Part shown: positions 1 to 9,256 of the stretch, one piece after another | Layout: each line of letters begins with the position of its first letter | Numbering within the stretch: the stretch's first letter is position 1 | Source of the DNA: Bdellovibrionaceae bacterium UBA2339 | GTDB lineage: Bacteria > Bdellovibrionota > Bdellovibrionia > Bdellovibrionales > JAMPXM01 | Assembly: GCA_002344785.1 (NCBI GenBank) | Contig: DDUL01000049.1 | Coordinates: 1 to 24,088, forward strand | Direction: 5' to 3' | Length of the DNA: 24,088 bases | Position numbers and translations under genes: made by a program | The notes under the pieces: model-generated | What the model was told of the DNA's origin: nothing | Seen by the model: the letters and a program-made list of their open reading frames with translations, nothing else | Database searches by the model: none

Positions 1-564
1 GGCAACATCATGAAGTTCACCGAAGGCGCGTTCAAAGATTGGGGCTATGAGTTGGCCAAAGCCGAATTCCCCGACATCACCGTGAGCGAACAAGAGCTCT
101 GGGATGTGCACGGCGGGAAAATGCCTGCAGGAAAAATTCTTGTGAAGGATCGCATCGCCGATAACATGTTCCAGCAAGTGCTGCTGCGACCCGATGAGTA
201 TTCGGTGATCGCGACGCCGAACCTGAATGGCGACTATATCTCCGACGCCTTGGCCGCACAGGTCGGCGGCTTGGGCATCGCTCCGGGCGGCAATATCGGC
301 GACGGCTTCGCCGTATTTGAGGCAACGCACGGCACAGCTCCGAAGTATGCGGGCCAAGACAAAGTGAATCCGGGTTCAGTCATTCTCTCAGGCGTGATGA
401 TGCTCGAGTACATGGGATGGACGGAAGCGGCGAACCTGATCGAAAAGGGACTTGCCGGAGCCATCGCCGCGAAACGCGTGACCTATGATTTCCATCGCCA
501 GATGCCGGGTGCCACTTTGCTGAAGTGCTCGGAGTTCGGCGGCGAGATTATTTCGAAGATGTGA
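1..564 (+). CDS. icd: Isocitrate dehydrogenase (NADP-type), 3' part
   Basis: This is the C-terminal part of isocitrate dehydrogenase, which oxidatively decarboxylates isocitrate to 2-oxoglutarate in the cytoplasmic TCA cycle. The reading frame is open from base 1, so the gene begins upstream of the window. The visible part opens with GNIMKFTEGAFKDWGY, which is very close to enterobacterial Icd. It continues with the substrate and cofactor segments around LNGDYISDALAAQVGG and FEATHGTAPKYAGQDKVNPGS; the latter carries the adenine-binding HGTAPKYAG loop of the NADP family. It ends with the usual short helical C-terminus. About 187 residues of a protein normally near 415 are present. mdh follows 39 bp downstream, so co-transcription of the TCA genes is likely. 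Identity is secure; only the 5' end is missing. Confidence 0.96.
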   Translation, partial: GNIMKFTEGAFKDWGYELAKAEFPDITVSEQELWDVHGGKMPAGKILVKDRIADNMFQQVLLRPDEYSVIATPNLNGDYISDALAAQVGGLGIAPGGNIGDGFAVFEATHGTAPKYAGQDKVNPGSVILSGVMMLEYMGWTEAANLIEKGLAGAIAAKRVTYDFHRQMPGATLLKCSEFGGEIISKM

Positions 565-591
565 TTTTGATTTTTTGAATTTCACCCCATG

Positions 592-597
592 AAGGAG
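592..597 (+). promoter_or_regulatory. Ribosome binding site of mdh (decides the start)
   Basis: AAGGAG lies 6 nt before the ATG at 604. It also overlaps an in-frame ATG at 589, which would add five residues (MKEIY). Because the Shine-Dalgarno lies inside that extension, the ATG at 604 is the better start. Confidence 0.85.
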
Positions 598-603
598 ATC
601 TAC

Positions 604-1545
604 ATGCACAAACGTAAAAAACTCGCCGTCATCGGCGCAGGCTTTGTCGGTTCCACTTGCGCTCATTGGGCGGCGGCCAAGGAATTGGGCGATGTGGTGT
701 TGCTCGATGTGAACGATGGCGCGGCCAAAGGTAAGGCGCTCGACTTGTTCGAGGCTTCGCCGGTTGAGTTGTTCGATTCGCGAATCACCGGTACCAGCAA
801 CTACGCGGACATCGCCGGTTCGGATGTGGTCATCATCACAGCGGGCCTGCCGCGCAAGCCCGGCATGAGCCGCGACGATTTGCTGGCGACCAATGCGAAG
901 ATCATGAAAGAAGTTTGCTTGGGCGTGAAACAACATGCGCCGAACTCGGTCGTCATCGTGGTTTCCAACCCTCTCGATGCGATGGCCTATGTCGCGAAGG
1001 ATGTGTTGGGTTTCCCGAAGGAGCGCGTGTTGGGTATGGCCGGTGTTTTGGATGGCGCGCGCATGCGCTCCTTCATCGCCGAAGAGTGCAATGTTTCGGT
1101 GAAAGACGTGCAGGCTTTCGTTTTGGGCGGCCACGGCGACACTATGGTGCCGATGCCCCGCCACTGCTCGATCGGCGGCGTGCCGCTGATGGAAATGTTG
1201 CCTAAGGAAAAAATCGACGCGATCGTCACTCGCACGCGCAATGGCGGCGCTGAGATCGTCGGCTTGTTGAAGACCGGATCGGCCTACTACGCTCCGGCCG
1301 CATCGGCCGTGCAGATGGCCGAAGCCATCTTGAAAGATCAACAGCGCATTTTGCCTTGCGCAGCTTTGCTGACTGGCGAATACGGCGTGAACAACTTGTT
1401 CATCGGCGTGCTCTGCAAACTCGGCGGCAAAGGCTTGGAGAAAGTCATTGAGTTGAAACTCAACGACGAAGAACGCAAAGGCTTGGATCACTCGATCAAG
1501 GCCGTGCAAGAGCTGGTCGAAGCGCTCAAGAAACTCGAATTCTAA
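604..1545 (+). CDS. mdh: Malate dehydrogenase, LDH-like type
   Basis: NAD-dependent malate dehydrogenase interconverts malate and oxaloacetate in the TCA cycle. The product is 313 residues, normal for the LDH-like MDH group. Visible motifs are the Rossmann loop GAGFVGS (residues 11-17), the substrate loop LPRKPGMSRDD (82-92), VSNPLDAM (120-127), and the catalytic Asp/Arg/His set at D150, R153 and H177 (GGHGDTM). The arginine in the loop (R84), where lactate dehydrogenases carry glutamine, specifies malate rather than lactate. The start at 604 was chosen because AAGGAG lies 6 nt upstream. The gene sits between icd and sucCD and is followed at once by an intrinsic terminator, so sucCD probably has its own promoter or depends on readthrough. 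Confidence 0.96.
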   Translation: MHKRKKLAVIGAGFVGSTCAHWAAAKELGDVVLLDVNDGAAKGKALDLFEASPVELFDSRITGTSNYADIAGSDVVIITAGLPRKPGMSRDDLLATNAKIMKEVCLGVKQHAPNSVVIVVSNPLDAMAYVAKDVLGFPKERVLGMAGVLDGARMRSFIAEECNVSVKDVQAFVLGGHGDTMVPMPRHCSIGGVPLMEMLPKEKIDAIVTRTRNGGAEIVGLLKTGSAYYAPAASAVQMAEAILKDQQRILPCAALLTGEYGVNNLFIGVLCKLGGKGLEKVIELKLNDEERKGLDHSIKAVQELVEALKKLEF

Positions 1546-1555
1546 TCTTAGCTTC

Positions 1556-1585
1556 AGGCGCCGGTATCCACTCGGCGCCTTTTTT
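1556..1585 (+). terminator. Rho-independent terminator after mdh
   Basis: A perfect 8-bp stem, AGGCGCCG (1556-1563) with CGGCGCCT (1573-1580), encloses a 9-nt loop and is followed by a run of six T (1580-1585). It begins 11 nt after the mdh stop codon and 24 nt before sucC. Confidence 0.88.
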
Positions 1586-1608
1586 CATCCGGGACACCAG
1601 GGGACATC

Positions 1609-2775
1609 ATGAACATTCATGAGTATCAGGCAAAAGAGATCTTGAGAAAGTACGGCGTCACCACACTCAACGGGCGCATGGCCGAATCACCCGACCAAGC
1701 CTATCAAGCCGCTAAAGAACTGGGCGGAGCGCTTTGGGTGGTGAAAGCACAGATTCACGCCGGCGGCCGCGGCAAAGGTGGTGGCGTGAAGCTGGCGAAG
1801 TCACCGGAAGAGGTGCGCGAGCTGAGCAAGAAAATGATCGGTATGAATTTGATCACACATCAGACAGGACCCGAGGGTAAAGAAGTCCAGAAGGTCTACA
1901 TCGAGCAAGGCTGCAACATTAAGAAGGAATACTACGTTGCCGTGTTGCTCGATCGAAAGACCGGTCGCGTGGTGGTGATGGCTTCCGCTGAAGGCGGCGT
2001 GGAGATCGAAGAGGTCGCCGAAAAGCACCCTGAGAAAATCCATCGCGTGCAAGTTGATCCAGCCGTTGGCTTGATGCCTTTCCAAGCTCGGCAGCTCGCT
2101 TTCGCCGTCGGCATGTCGGAGAAAGTGGCGTCGAAGGCCGCGAAGTTTTTCATGGGTCTCTATAAGTCGTATGAAGAATGCGACTGCTCCATCGCCGAAA
2201 TCAATCCGCTGGTCGAAACTGCCGAGGGCGAAGTGATCGCTCTGGATGCGAAGATGAATTTCGATTCGAATGCACTCTTTCGCCATCCCAAGATCATGGA
2301 GCTTCGCGATTTGACCGAGGAAGATCCCACGGAGATCGAAGCTTCGAAATACGACCTCGCCTTCATCAAGCTCGATGGCAACATCGGCTGCTTGGTCAAC
2401 GGCGCGGGTCTCGCGATGGCGACGATGGATATCATCAAGCTTCACGGCGGCAGCCCCGCGAACTTCTTGGACGTCGGTGGCGGCGCCAACAAAGAGAAGG
2501 TCACCAACGCCTTCAAGATTATTTTGCGCGATCCCAACGTGAAGGGAATTTTCGTCAATATCTTTGGTGGCATCATGAAGTGCGACATCATTGCCGAGGG
2601 CGTGATCGCGGCAACGAAGGAGCTGGGATTGAAAGTTCCCGCCGTGGTTCGCCTGGAAGGCACCAATGTGGAGTTGGGCAAAAAGCTGCTCGCCGAGAGC
2701 GGCCTCAACATCATGCCCGCCGACGACATCACCGATGGCGCCAAAAAGATCGTCGCCGCCGTGAAAGGAATGTGA
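1609..2775 (+). CDS. sucC: Succinate--CoA ligase, beta subunit
   Basis: This is the beta subunit of succinyl-CoA synthetase, which couples succinyl-CoA cleavage to substrate-level ATP or GTP formation. At 388 residues it has the standard length. It starts with MNIHEYQAKEILRKYGV, the family hallmark. An ATP-grasp nucleotide-binding domain follows, with the glycine-rich GGRGKGGGVKL segment near residue 50. The C-terminal ligase-CoA domain carries NIFGGIMKCDIIA, the loop that contacts the phosphohistidine helix of SucD. An AGGGGA ribosome binding site precedes the ATG. sucD begins 3 bp after its stop codon, so the two subunits are translated from one message. Confidence 0.97.
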   Translation: MNIHEYQAKEILRKYGVTTLNGRMAESPDQAYQAAKELGGALWVVKAQIHAGGRGKGGGVKLAKSPEEVRELSKKMIGMNLITHQTGPEGKEVQKVYIEQGCNIKKEYYVAVLLDRKTGRVVVMASAEGGVEIEEVAEKHPEKIHRVQVDPAVGLMPFQARQLAFAVGMSEKVASKAAKFFMGLYKSYEECDCSIAEINPLVETAEGEVIALDAKMNFDSNALFRHPKIMELRDLTEEDPTEIEASKYDLAFIKLDGNIGCLVNGAGLAMATMDIIKLHGGSPANFLDVGGGANKEKVTNAFKIILRDPNVKGIFVNIFGGIMKCDIIAEGVIAATKELGLKVPAVVRLEGTNVELGKKLLAESGLNIMPADDITDGAKKIVAAVKGM

Positions 2776-2778
2776 GCC

Positions 2779-3651
2779 ATGGCTATTATGATTGATTCGA
2801 ACACTAAAGTGATTTGCCAGGGGTTCACGGGAGCTCAAGGCACCTTCCACTCCGAGCAAGCCGTTGCCTATGGAACAAAGATGGTTGGTGGCGTGACGCC
2901 GGGAAAAGGTGGCACCAAGCACTTGAATCTTCCGGTCTTCGACACGGTTCGCGAGGCGCGTGAAAAGACGGGCTGCAATGCTTCGGTGATCTATGTGCCT
3001 CCGCCGTTTGCGGCTGATGCGATCATGGAAGCTGTCGATGCCGAACTCGATCTCGTCGTCTGCATCACGGAAGGCATTCCCGTGATGGATATGGTGAAGG
3101 TTCGCCGTTTCATGCATGGCAAGAAGACTCGTCTCGTGGGTCCGAACTGCCCCGGCGTCATCACGCCCGGACAGTGCAAGATCGGCATCATGCCGGGACA
3201 CATTCATAAGCCGGGACGAATTGGCGTACTGTCTCGCTCAGGCACCCTCACTTATGAAGCTGTTCATCAGCTCACGCGATTGGGACTGGGCCAGTCAACT
3301 TGCGTTGGCATCGGTGGCGATCCCGTCAACGGCACGAACTTCATCGACGTGCTTGAAATGTACAATGCTGACAAGGACACCGATGCCGTCATCATGATTG
3401 GCGAGATCGGTGGTACGGCCGAGGTCGACGCCGCTGAGTACATCAAGCGCGAATTCAAAAAACCCGTGACCGCGTTCATTGCAGGCGCCACAGCACCCAA
3501 AGGTAAGCGCATGGGTCACGCTGGCGCGATCATCACGGGCGGCAAAGAGACGGCCGAAGCGAAGTTCGAAGCACTGGCCGCAGCCGGCTGCTCGATTGCC
3601 CGCAGCCCCGCGGACCTGGGAACGACACTGAAGGCAAGCCTGAAGCACTGA
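2779..3651 (+). CDS. sucD: Succinate--CoA ligase, alpha subunit
   Basis: The alpha subunit of succinyl-CoA synthetase binds CoA and carries the phosphorylated histidine. The product is 290 residues, typical of the family. Seen are the CoA-binding Rossmann region (VICQGFTGAQGTFH, residues 11-24), VGPNCPGVI (120-128), and the active-site histidine H247 in MGHAGAIITGG. The AAGGAA near the end of sucC serves as ribosome binding site, and the start lies only 3 bp after the sucC stop. The last four codons plus the stop (SLKH*) fall in a 24-bp unit that is exactly duplicated downstream (3637-3684). The duplication lies after the first stop and leaves the protein intact. A strong terminator follows. 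Confidence 0.97.
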   Translation: MAIMIDSNTKVICQGFTGAQGTFHSEQAVAYGTKMVGGVTPGKGGTKHLNLPVFDTVREAREKTGCNASVIYVPPPFAADAIMEAVDAELDLVVCITEGIPVMDMVKVRRFMHGKKTRLVGPNCPGVITPGQCKIGIMPGHIHKPGRIGVLSRSGTLTYEAVHQLTRLGLGQSTCVGIGGDPVNGTNFIDVLEMYNADKDTDAVIMIGEIGGTAEVDAAEYIKREFKKPVTAFIAGATAPKGKRMGHAGAIITGGKETAEAKFEALAAAGCSIARSPADLGTTLKASLKH

Positions 3652-3684
3652 GCTGAGGCGAGCCTGAAGCACTGAGCTGAGGCG
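3637..3684 (+). repeat. Perfect 24-bp tandem duplication at the sucD 3' end
   Basis: Bases 3637-3660 are repeated exactly at 3661-3684. Each copy encodes SLKH-stop in the sucD frame, so the stop codon itself is duplicated. The second copy lies in the untranslated tail between sucD and its terminator. This looks like a replication-slippage duplication that is neutral for the protein. Confidence 0.93.
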
Positions 3685-3711
3685 AACTCGATCAGTCAAA
3701 CTCACAAAAGC

Positions 3712-3743
3712 AAACGGGCGCCCTTCGGCGCCCGTTTTTTTTT
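3712..3743 (+). terminator. Rho-independent terminator after sucD
   Basis: CGGGCGCC (3715-3722) pairs with GGCGCCCG (3727-3734) around the stable tetraloop CTTC, followed by nine T (3735-3743). A-rich sequence on the left side extends the stem. It could also stop the convergent katG transcript, whose stop codon is at 3762, but the T-run is better oriented for sucD. Confidence 0.92.
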
Positions 3744-3761
3744 AGCTCCGTGGAATTCGGA

Positions 3762-6032
<2,271 letters not shown>

Positions 6033-6062
6033 ATTCACTCCCCATTTTCAACAGGCTCGCTC

Positions 6063-6077
6063 GCATCACCGTGATGC
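6063..6077. promoter_or_regulatory. Perfect palindrome upstream of katG
   Basis: GCATCAC-C-GTGATGC is a perfect 7+1+7 inverted repeat, 31 bp before the katG ATG. It may be an operator or a hairpin in the katG leader. It does not resemble the Fur or PerR consensus. No clear -35/-10 pair was identified next to it. Confidence 0.4.
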
Positions 6078-6171
6078 AAGTTGTTTAAAGTCGAGATCCC
6101 TCTTCACAATTCCGACGACTCACACCACCGCTCTCTTCTGAGAGAGATCATGGCGATCGACAGTCCATACT

Positions 6172-6204
6172 GTTTTTGGGCGACTCTACTGTTCCCCCAA
6201 AAAC
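6172..6204. repeat. 9-bp inverted repeat, possible RNA hairpin
   Basis: GTTTTTGGG (6172-6180) and CCCAAAAAC (6196-6204) are exact reverse complements separated by 15 nt. The hexamer ACTGTT occurs both beside the left arm and inside the loop. It could be a structured untranslated region, a small RNA element or an operator pair. Nothing decides between these. Confidence 0.45.
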
Positions 6205-6263
6205 TCCAGGTGTCGAGTTCCATCATGCTAGGCCCATCCACTTCATCGTTGAAATTGATAGTT

Positions 6264-6279
6264 TCGATTTTTAAATCGA
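6264..6279. repeat. AT-rich palindrome downstream of the kinase-Nudix gene
   Basis: TCGATTT-TT-AAATCGA is a perfect 7-bp inverted repeat, 27 bp past the stop of the minus-strand kinase-Nudix gene. It may be an operator or a weak 3' hairpin. GATAG occurs on both sides of it in direct orientation. Confidence 0.4.
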
Positions 6280-6305
6280 TTTTGATGATAGTAGGCCGAG
6301 GCTCG

Positions 6306-7316
6306 TCAGCTCCGCAATTGCGCTAAATGTTGGCGGAGCTCCTGCGCCCACACTTGGGTCGCTGGGGAAAGTCTGCTTTCAAGTTGATCGAGAGGCACCC
6401 ACTCGACGCTGAAGTTCATGTTTTGATCAACTCCAGATCCCGTCACACAGTGATCCCAATGCGCTGGCAGATCGCGGTGGATTTCGACGGCAAAGGCCTC
6501 GTGAAGCTGAAATTCGATGGCGCCTGCGTCGGTCTGAACGATGGCCGATCGCACGGCGAATCGGCGCAAGCGCGATTGCTCATCGTCGCTGAAAATCAAA
6601 CCTGACTCTTCGGCTTGTTCGCGAATGATACACTGGCGCGAGGTTTCGCCGGGATCAATCGTGCCGCGAACGGGCTCCACCTGGTCTGTGAGCGGATGCC
6701 TCACGCAAAGTAGGCCGCGGGTTCCGACGGGAAAGCCCAACGCCTTGCGAATCAGTCGACCCTCACGTCGCCACGTTTCCAGAAAAACTTCGCGTTCTTT
6801 GTCGGTCACCAAGCGCAACGGCAAAGCTTGCGTGCCAGGGAATTCTTCGCGCGCCAACTTTTCAAACAGCGCACGGATGCGCTCGCGGCGTGGTGCCCAT
6901 GTGGTCCACATCCAATAGATGATGGACTCACGCGTGAAGAGCCGAAAGAAGGGCTCGCGATTGCCGTGCCAAAGCTCTTCGCGCGTGAAAGCTCGACGAA
7001 GCGATCGAAACGTGACCCGCCAGAAGTTTGTCCAAAATGGAAGCTCCGTCGCGATCACCAAGTCCGCGCGCTCCAGCACCGGCTGATAGGCCCGCGAGTA
7101 GTTGCCGTCGATGATCCAAGATTCGCGCGCAGCGAAGCTCGCCACCTCTGCGGCGAATTCTTGGTCGGTGGCCGTTTGCCAGTTCGGCCGCCAATAAGCC
7201 GCGTCCATCTCGAGCCGCGGCAGGCCTGTGGCCTCGGCCAAATGACGAGCCAAAGTGCTTTTGCCGCTACCGCTGACGCCGATGATGGAAATTCTCTTGA
7301 ACGATGCCGAAGGCAA
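6306..7316 (-). CDS. P-loop kinase (adenylate-kinase/FlaR-like) fused to Nudix hydrolase
   Basis: The 336-residue product has two catalytic modules. The N-terminal part (about residues 6-175) is a small P-loop NTPase with Walker A GVSGSGKS (13-20), then LEMDAAYW, ESWIIDGNYS and a Trp/Arg-rich lid region, as in adenylate-kinase-like proteins annotated as FlaR or topology modulation proteins. The C-terminal part (about 195-336) has a complete Nudix box at 218-240 fitting Gx5Ex7REUxEExGU, starting GTIDPGE and ending REQAEESGL. The substrate of neither half can be read from sequence; nucleotides or nucleotide conjugates are likely. The start was set to TTG at 7316 because AGGGAGGT lies 5 nt upstream. 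A longer frame to 7592 exists, but its extra 92 residues run antisense into ndk and look non-coding. ndk lies divergently next to it. Confidence 0.85.
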   Translation of the reverse strand: MPSASFKRISIIGVSGSGKSTLARHLAEATGLPRLEMDAAYWRPNWQTATDQEFAAEVASFAARESWIIDGNYSRAYQPVLERADLVIATELPFWTNFWRVTFRSLRRAFTREELWHGNREPFFRLFTRESIIYWMWTTWAPRRERIRALFEKLAREEFPGTQALPLRLVTDKEREVFLETWRREGRLIRKALGFPVGTRGLLCVRHPLTDQVEPVRGTIDPGETSRQCIIREQAEESGLIFSDDEQSRLRRFAVRSAIVQTDAGAIEFQLHEAFAVEIHRDLPAHWDHCVTGSGVDQNMNFSVEWVPLDQLESRLSPATQVWAQELRQHLAQLRS

Positions 7317-7321
7317 ACCTG

Positions 7322-7329
7322 ACCTCCCT
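7322..7329 (-). promoter_or_regulatory. Ribosome binding site of the kinase-Nudix gene
   Basis: On the minus strand AGGGAGGT ends 5 nt before the TTG at 7316. This near-perfect Shine-Dalgarno is the main reason to choose that TTG. Only five residues then precede the first beta strand (FKRISIIG). Confidence 0.75.
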
Positions 7330-7458
7330 GGGAAAAGGAAGTGTGAGGCGGGTCGGCGACGCTCGCAACCCGCTAGTAACGCCGCGCAATAGTGGGTCCT
7401 AACTTGAGAGCTGGGGCTGGATTGGGGTAAGAGGTGGCAACTTAAAAAGGAGCTGAAC

Positions 7459-7884
7459 GTGGCGAAAGAATTGACCTTCTCCATCATCAAACCCAACGCC
7501 GTGAAGAAAAACGCCATCGGCGACATCATTTCGCAATTCGAAGCGAACGGATTGAAGATCGCTGCCGCGAAACTGACAGTGTTGTCGCGCAAAAAGTGCG
7601 AAGAGTTCTACGCTGAACACAAAGAGCGCCCGTTCTTCGGTGAGTTGGTGGACTTCATGACTTCGGGACCCGTCATGTTGATGGCTCTCTCTGGCGAAAA
7701 CGCAGTGATGAAAAATCGCGAAATCATGGGCGCCACAGATCCCAAGAAGGCGACAGCAGGGACAGTTCGCTCGAAGTTCGGCGACTCGGTCGGCGAAAAT
7801 GCGGTTCACGGCTCAGACAGCCCCGCGAGCGCTCAACGCGAACTCTCGCTGTTCTTTGAGAAGCAAGAACTCGTCAACGAATAA
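7459..7884 (+). CDS. ndk: Nucleoside diphosphate kinase
   Basis: Ndk balances nucleoside triphosphate pools by transferring the gamma phosphate of ATP to other NDPs through a phosphohistidine. The product is 141 residues, the usual length. Visible are the N-terminal LTFSIIKPNAV strand, the nucleotide-binding ERPFFGELVDFMTSGPV stretch, and the catalytic histidine H117 in ENAVHGSDSP. The start codon is GTG, preceded by AAAGGAG at a normal distance. It is transcribed divergently from the kinase-Nudix fusion, another likely nucleotide enzyme, and ends at an intrinsic terminator, so it is probably monocistronic. Confidence 0.97.
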   Translation: MAKELTFSIIKPNAVKKNAIGDIISQFEANGLKIAAAKLTVLSRKKCEEFYAEHKERPFFGELVDFMTSGPVMLMALSGENAVMKNREIMGATDPKKATAGTVRSKFGDSVGENAVHGSDSPASAQRELSLFFEKQELVNE

Positions 7885-7916
7885 GCGATTCAAACTTTCG
7901 AGACATTGTGAATGTG

Positions 7917-7954
7917 AGGCCGCTGTGATGTCTGTTTCAGCGGCCTTTATTTTT
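7917..7954 (+). terminator. Rho-independent terminator after ndk
   Basis: AGGCCGCTG (7917-7925) pairs perfectly with CAGCGGCCT (7938-7946) over a 12-nt loop, followed by a T-rich tract (TTTATTTTT). It begins 32 nt past the ndk stop. Confidence 0.88.
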
Positions 7955-7972
7955 GCTGCGTGCAGGTGATTC

Positions 7973-9175
7973 ATGATCGGCCAAGAGTTTGAAGTTCAGT
8001 TTGAACGCATGAGTCGGGACGGCGGCGCTGTCGCTCGCGCTCCCGATGGCCGTGTGATTTTCGTTCAAGGTGGAGCGCCCGGAGACATCGCACAAGTTCG
8101 AGTCACCGAAGCGCACAAGCGACATTTCATCGGCGAGCTCGTCGAAATTCGGGTCGCGTCTCCGCATCGCGTGACCCCACCTTGCGTGTATTTCCAAACT
8201 TGCGGAGGCTGTCCGTGGCAACACATCGATTATCCGGAGCAGCTTCGTCAGAAAACAGAGATGGTTCGCTCAACTCTGCAAAAATTCAAAACGCTCTCTG
8301 ATTCTGAACTCGCCCGCCTCGAGGCCTGTGCCCCTAGCCCCAAAATTTGGCGCTATCGTCAGCGCTTGAGCCTACACGTCGGCAGCGCGCCGGGCTCCGC
8401 GCTCCCCAAAGTTGGTTTTCGCGCGCGCGGCACTCACGATTTCGTCGCCGTCGACGATTGTCGTATTGGCCCCGAAGGGGCTGTGCAATTTGCTCTCAGT
8501 CTGGCACCGCAGGCCCTACGCAACAAAAAGTCCTCGAGCGAGGAGCCGAAGATCGACGTGCGCATGGAAAACTCGGAATTGAAATCGGGTGCGGGATTTG
8601 TGCAGGTCAACGCCGAACAGAATCAGCGCCTGCAAGACTACGTCAGCCGCGCGATTCGCCGTCGGGTAACCCAAGACCAAGGTCGAGCTTGGACAGTTTA
8701 TGATCTCTATGGTGGATCTGGAAATTGGTCCCGGCCTTTGGTCGAGCAGTTTGAAGCCCTGCAAACGCCCTGGCGATTGCGTATTGTGGAGTCGCATCCG
8801 AGCAGTGAGGTCGAGGCCCGGCGCAATTTTGAATCCGCACAAAGCACATCAGAGTGGCTGCGCGACTGGGCCTTTCATTCCAGCGATGTGGAAACCTGGA
8901 TCAGACGCCACCGCGAAGACTCTGAGCTCGGAATTTTCATTCTCAATCCACCTCGGCAAGGCCTCTCTCCCTCTGTCATCGAGCGACTCGCGCGCCGTCG
9001 CGATCTCGTGCACCTCATCATGGTGAGCTGTGATCCCAACACTCTCGCTCGCGATCTCACGTCCCTGCGCAGCATGCGAAAGATGGAGCTCATCGCCGGA
9101 GCGAGCTTCGATCTCTTCCCGCACACAGATCATGTTGAAGTCGTCACGGTGTGGGAAATTCAGAAACCTTCTTGA
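7973..9175 (+). CDS. TrmA/RlmD-family RNA (uracil-C5) methyltransferase
   Basis: This SAM-dependent enzyme methylates C5 of a uridine in RNA. The domain order matches RlmD (RumA): an N-terminal TRAM-like beta-barrel (about 1-60), an Fe-S cluster motif with C71, C77, C80 and C163, a FVQVN segment (209-213), and a Rossmann methyltransferase domain. That last domain has VYDLYGGSGN (242-251), NPPRQG (325-330), the nucleophile C353 in VSCDPNTLARD, and the C-terminal HVEVVT with a general-base glutamate. The usual DLYCG motif reads DLYGG here. At 400 residues it is slightly shorter than E. coli RlmD. The cluster points to RlmD- or RlmCD-type 23S rRNA modification, but the exact target uridine cannot be assigned. 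AGGTGA precedes the ATG closely. Confidence 0.9.
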   Translation: MIGQEFEVQFERMSRDGGAVARAPDGRVIFVQGGAPGDIAQVRVTEAHKRHFIGELVEIRVASPHRVTPPCVYFQTCGGCPWQHIDYPEQLRQKTEMVRSTLQKFKTLSDSELARLEACAPSPKIWRYRQRLSLHVGSAPGSALPKVGFRARGTHDFVAVDDCRIGPEGAVQFALSLAPQALRNKKSSSEEPKIDVRMENSELKSGAGFVQVNAEQNQRLQDYVSRAIRRRVTQDQGRAWTVYDLYGGSGNWSRPLVEQFEALQTPWRLRIVESHPSSEVEARRNFESAQSTSEWLRDWAFHSSDVETWIRRHREDSELGIFILNPPRQGLSPSVIERLARRRDLVHLIMVSCDPNTLARDLTSLRSMRKMELIAGASFDLFPHTDHVEVVTVWEIQKPS

Positions 9176-9210
9176 GGCGAAACAATCGTCATCGCGGGCA
9201 CGAAATCGCT

Positions 9211-9226
9211 GAGCAAAATTTTGCTC
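9211..9226. promoter_or_regulatory. 16-bp perfect palindrome over the TPR-rodZ promoter
   Basis: GAGCAAAATTTTGCTC is fully self-complementary with no spacer, which suits dimeric protein binding better than an RNA hairpin. Its right half overlaps the candidate -35 (9221-9226). The octamer CGCTGAGC occurs at 9207-9214 and again at 9226-9233, flanking the palindrome. Confidence 0.5.
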
Positions 9227-9249
9227 GCTGAGCGAAGTCCTGCTACGAT
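9221..9249 (+). promoter_or_regulatory. Candidate sigma-70-type promoter for the TPR lipoprotein-rodZ operon
   Basis: A -35-like TTGCTC (9221-9226), a 17-bp spacer and a -10-like TACGAT (9244-9249) precede the ATG at 9257 by 7 nt. Transcription would therefore start at or next to the A of the ATG, giving a leaderless message. No Shine-Dalgarno is visible before this ATG, which agrees. The match is moderate (3/6 and 4/6 to consensus). Confidence 0.45.
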
Positions 9250-9256
9250 TTTTGGC

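Larger units (their letters stand above)
6078..6305. other. Intergenic region between katG and kinase-Nudix gene, rich in inverted repeats
   Basis: No convincing gene lies here. A plus-strand reading frame from 6081 has no ribosome binding site and no recognisable motif. Three inverted repeats are visible. First, CTCTCT/AGAGAG at 6131-6146 has a 4-nt loop. Second, GTTTTTGGG/CCCAAAAAC at 6172-6204 has perfect 9-bp arms and a 15-nt loop. Third, TCGATTT/AAATCGA at 6264-6279 has a 2-bp centre and is flanked by GATAG direct repeats at 6257 and 6287. Neither hairpin is followed by a T-run on the relevant strand, so these are not clear intrinsic terminators. Confidence 0.5.

Noticed and set aside
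589..603. Earlier ATG for mdh
   Set aside because: The Shine-Dalgarno AAGGAG lies inside the added codons, so the ATG at 604 is used.
388..1509. Long open frame (373 codons) on the minus strand opposite mdh
   Set aside because: It has no recognisable motif and a His/Arg-rich translation, and lies opposite a certain gene. Strong codon bias on the coding strand removes stops from this antisense frame.
1801..3207. 468-codon open frame on the minus strand opposite sucC and sucD
   Set aside because: It crosses two well identified genes and has the same His/Asp/Arg-rich shadow composition and no domain.
6081..6326. Possible 81-residue plus-strand gene in the katG upstream region
   Set aside because: No ribosome binding site, no recognisable motif, and it overlaps the palindromes and the 3' end of the kinase-Nudix gene.
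7317..7592. 92-residue N-terminal extension of the kinase-Nudix protein
   Set aside because: It runs antisense through ndk, is not protein-like, and a strong Shine-Dalgarno precedes the internal TTG at 7316.
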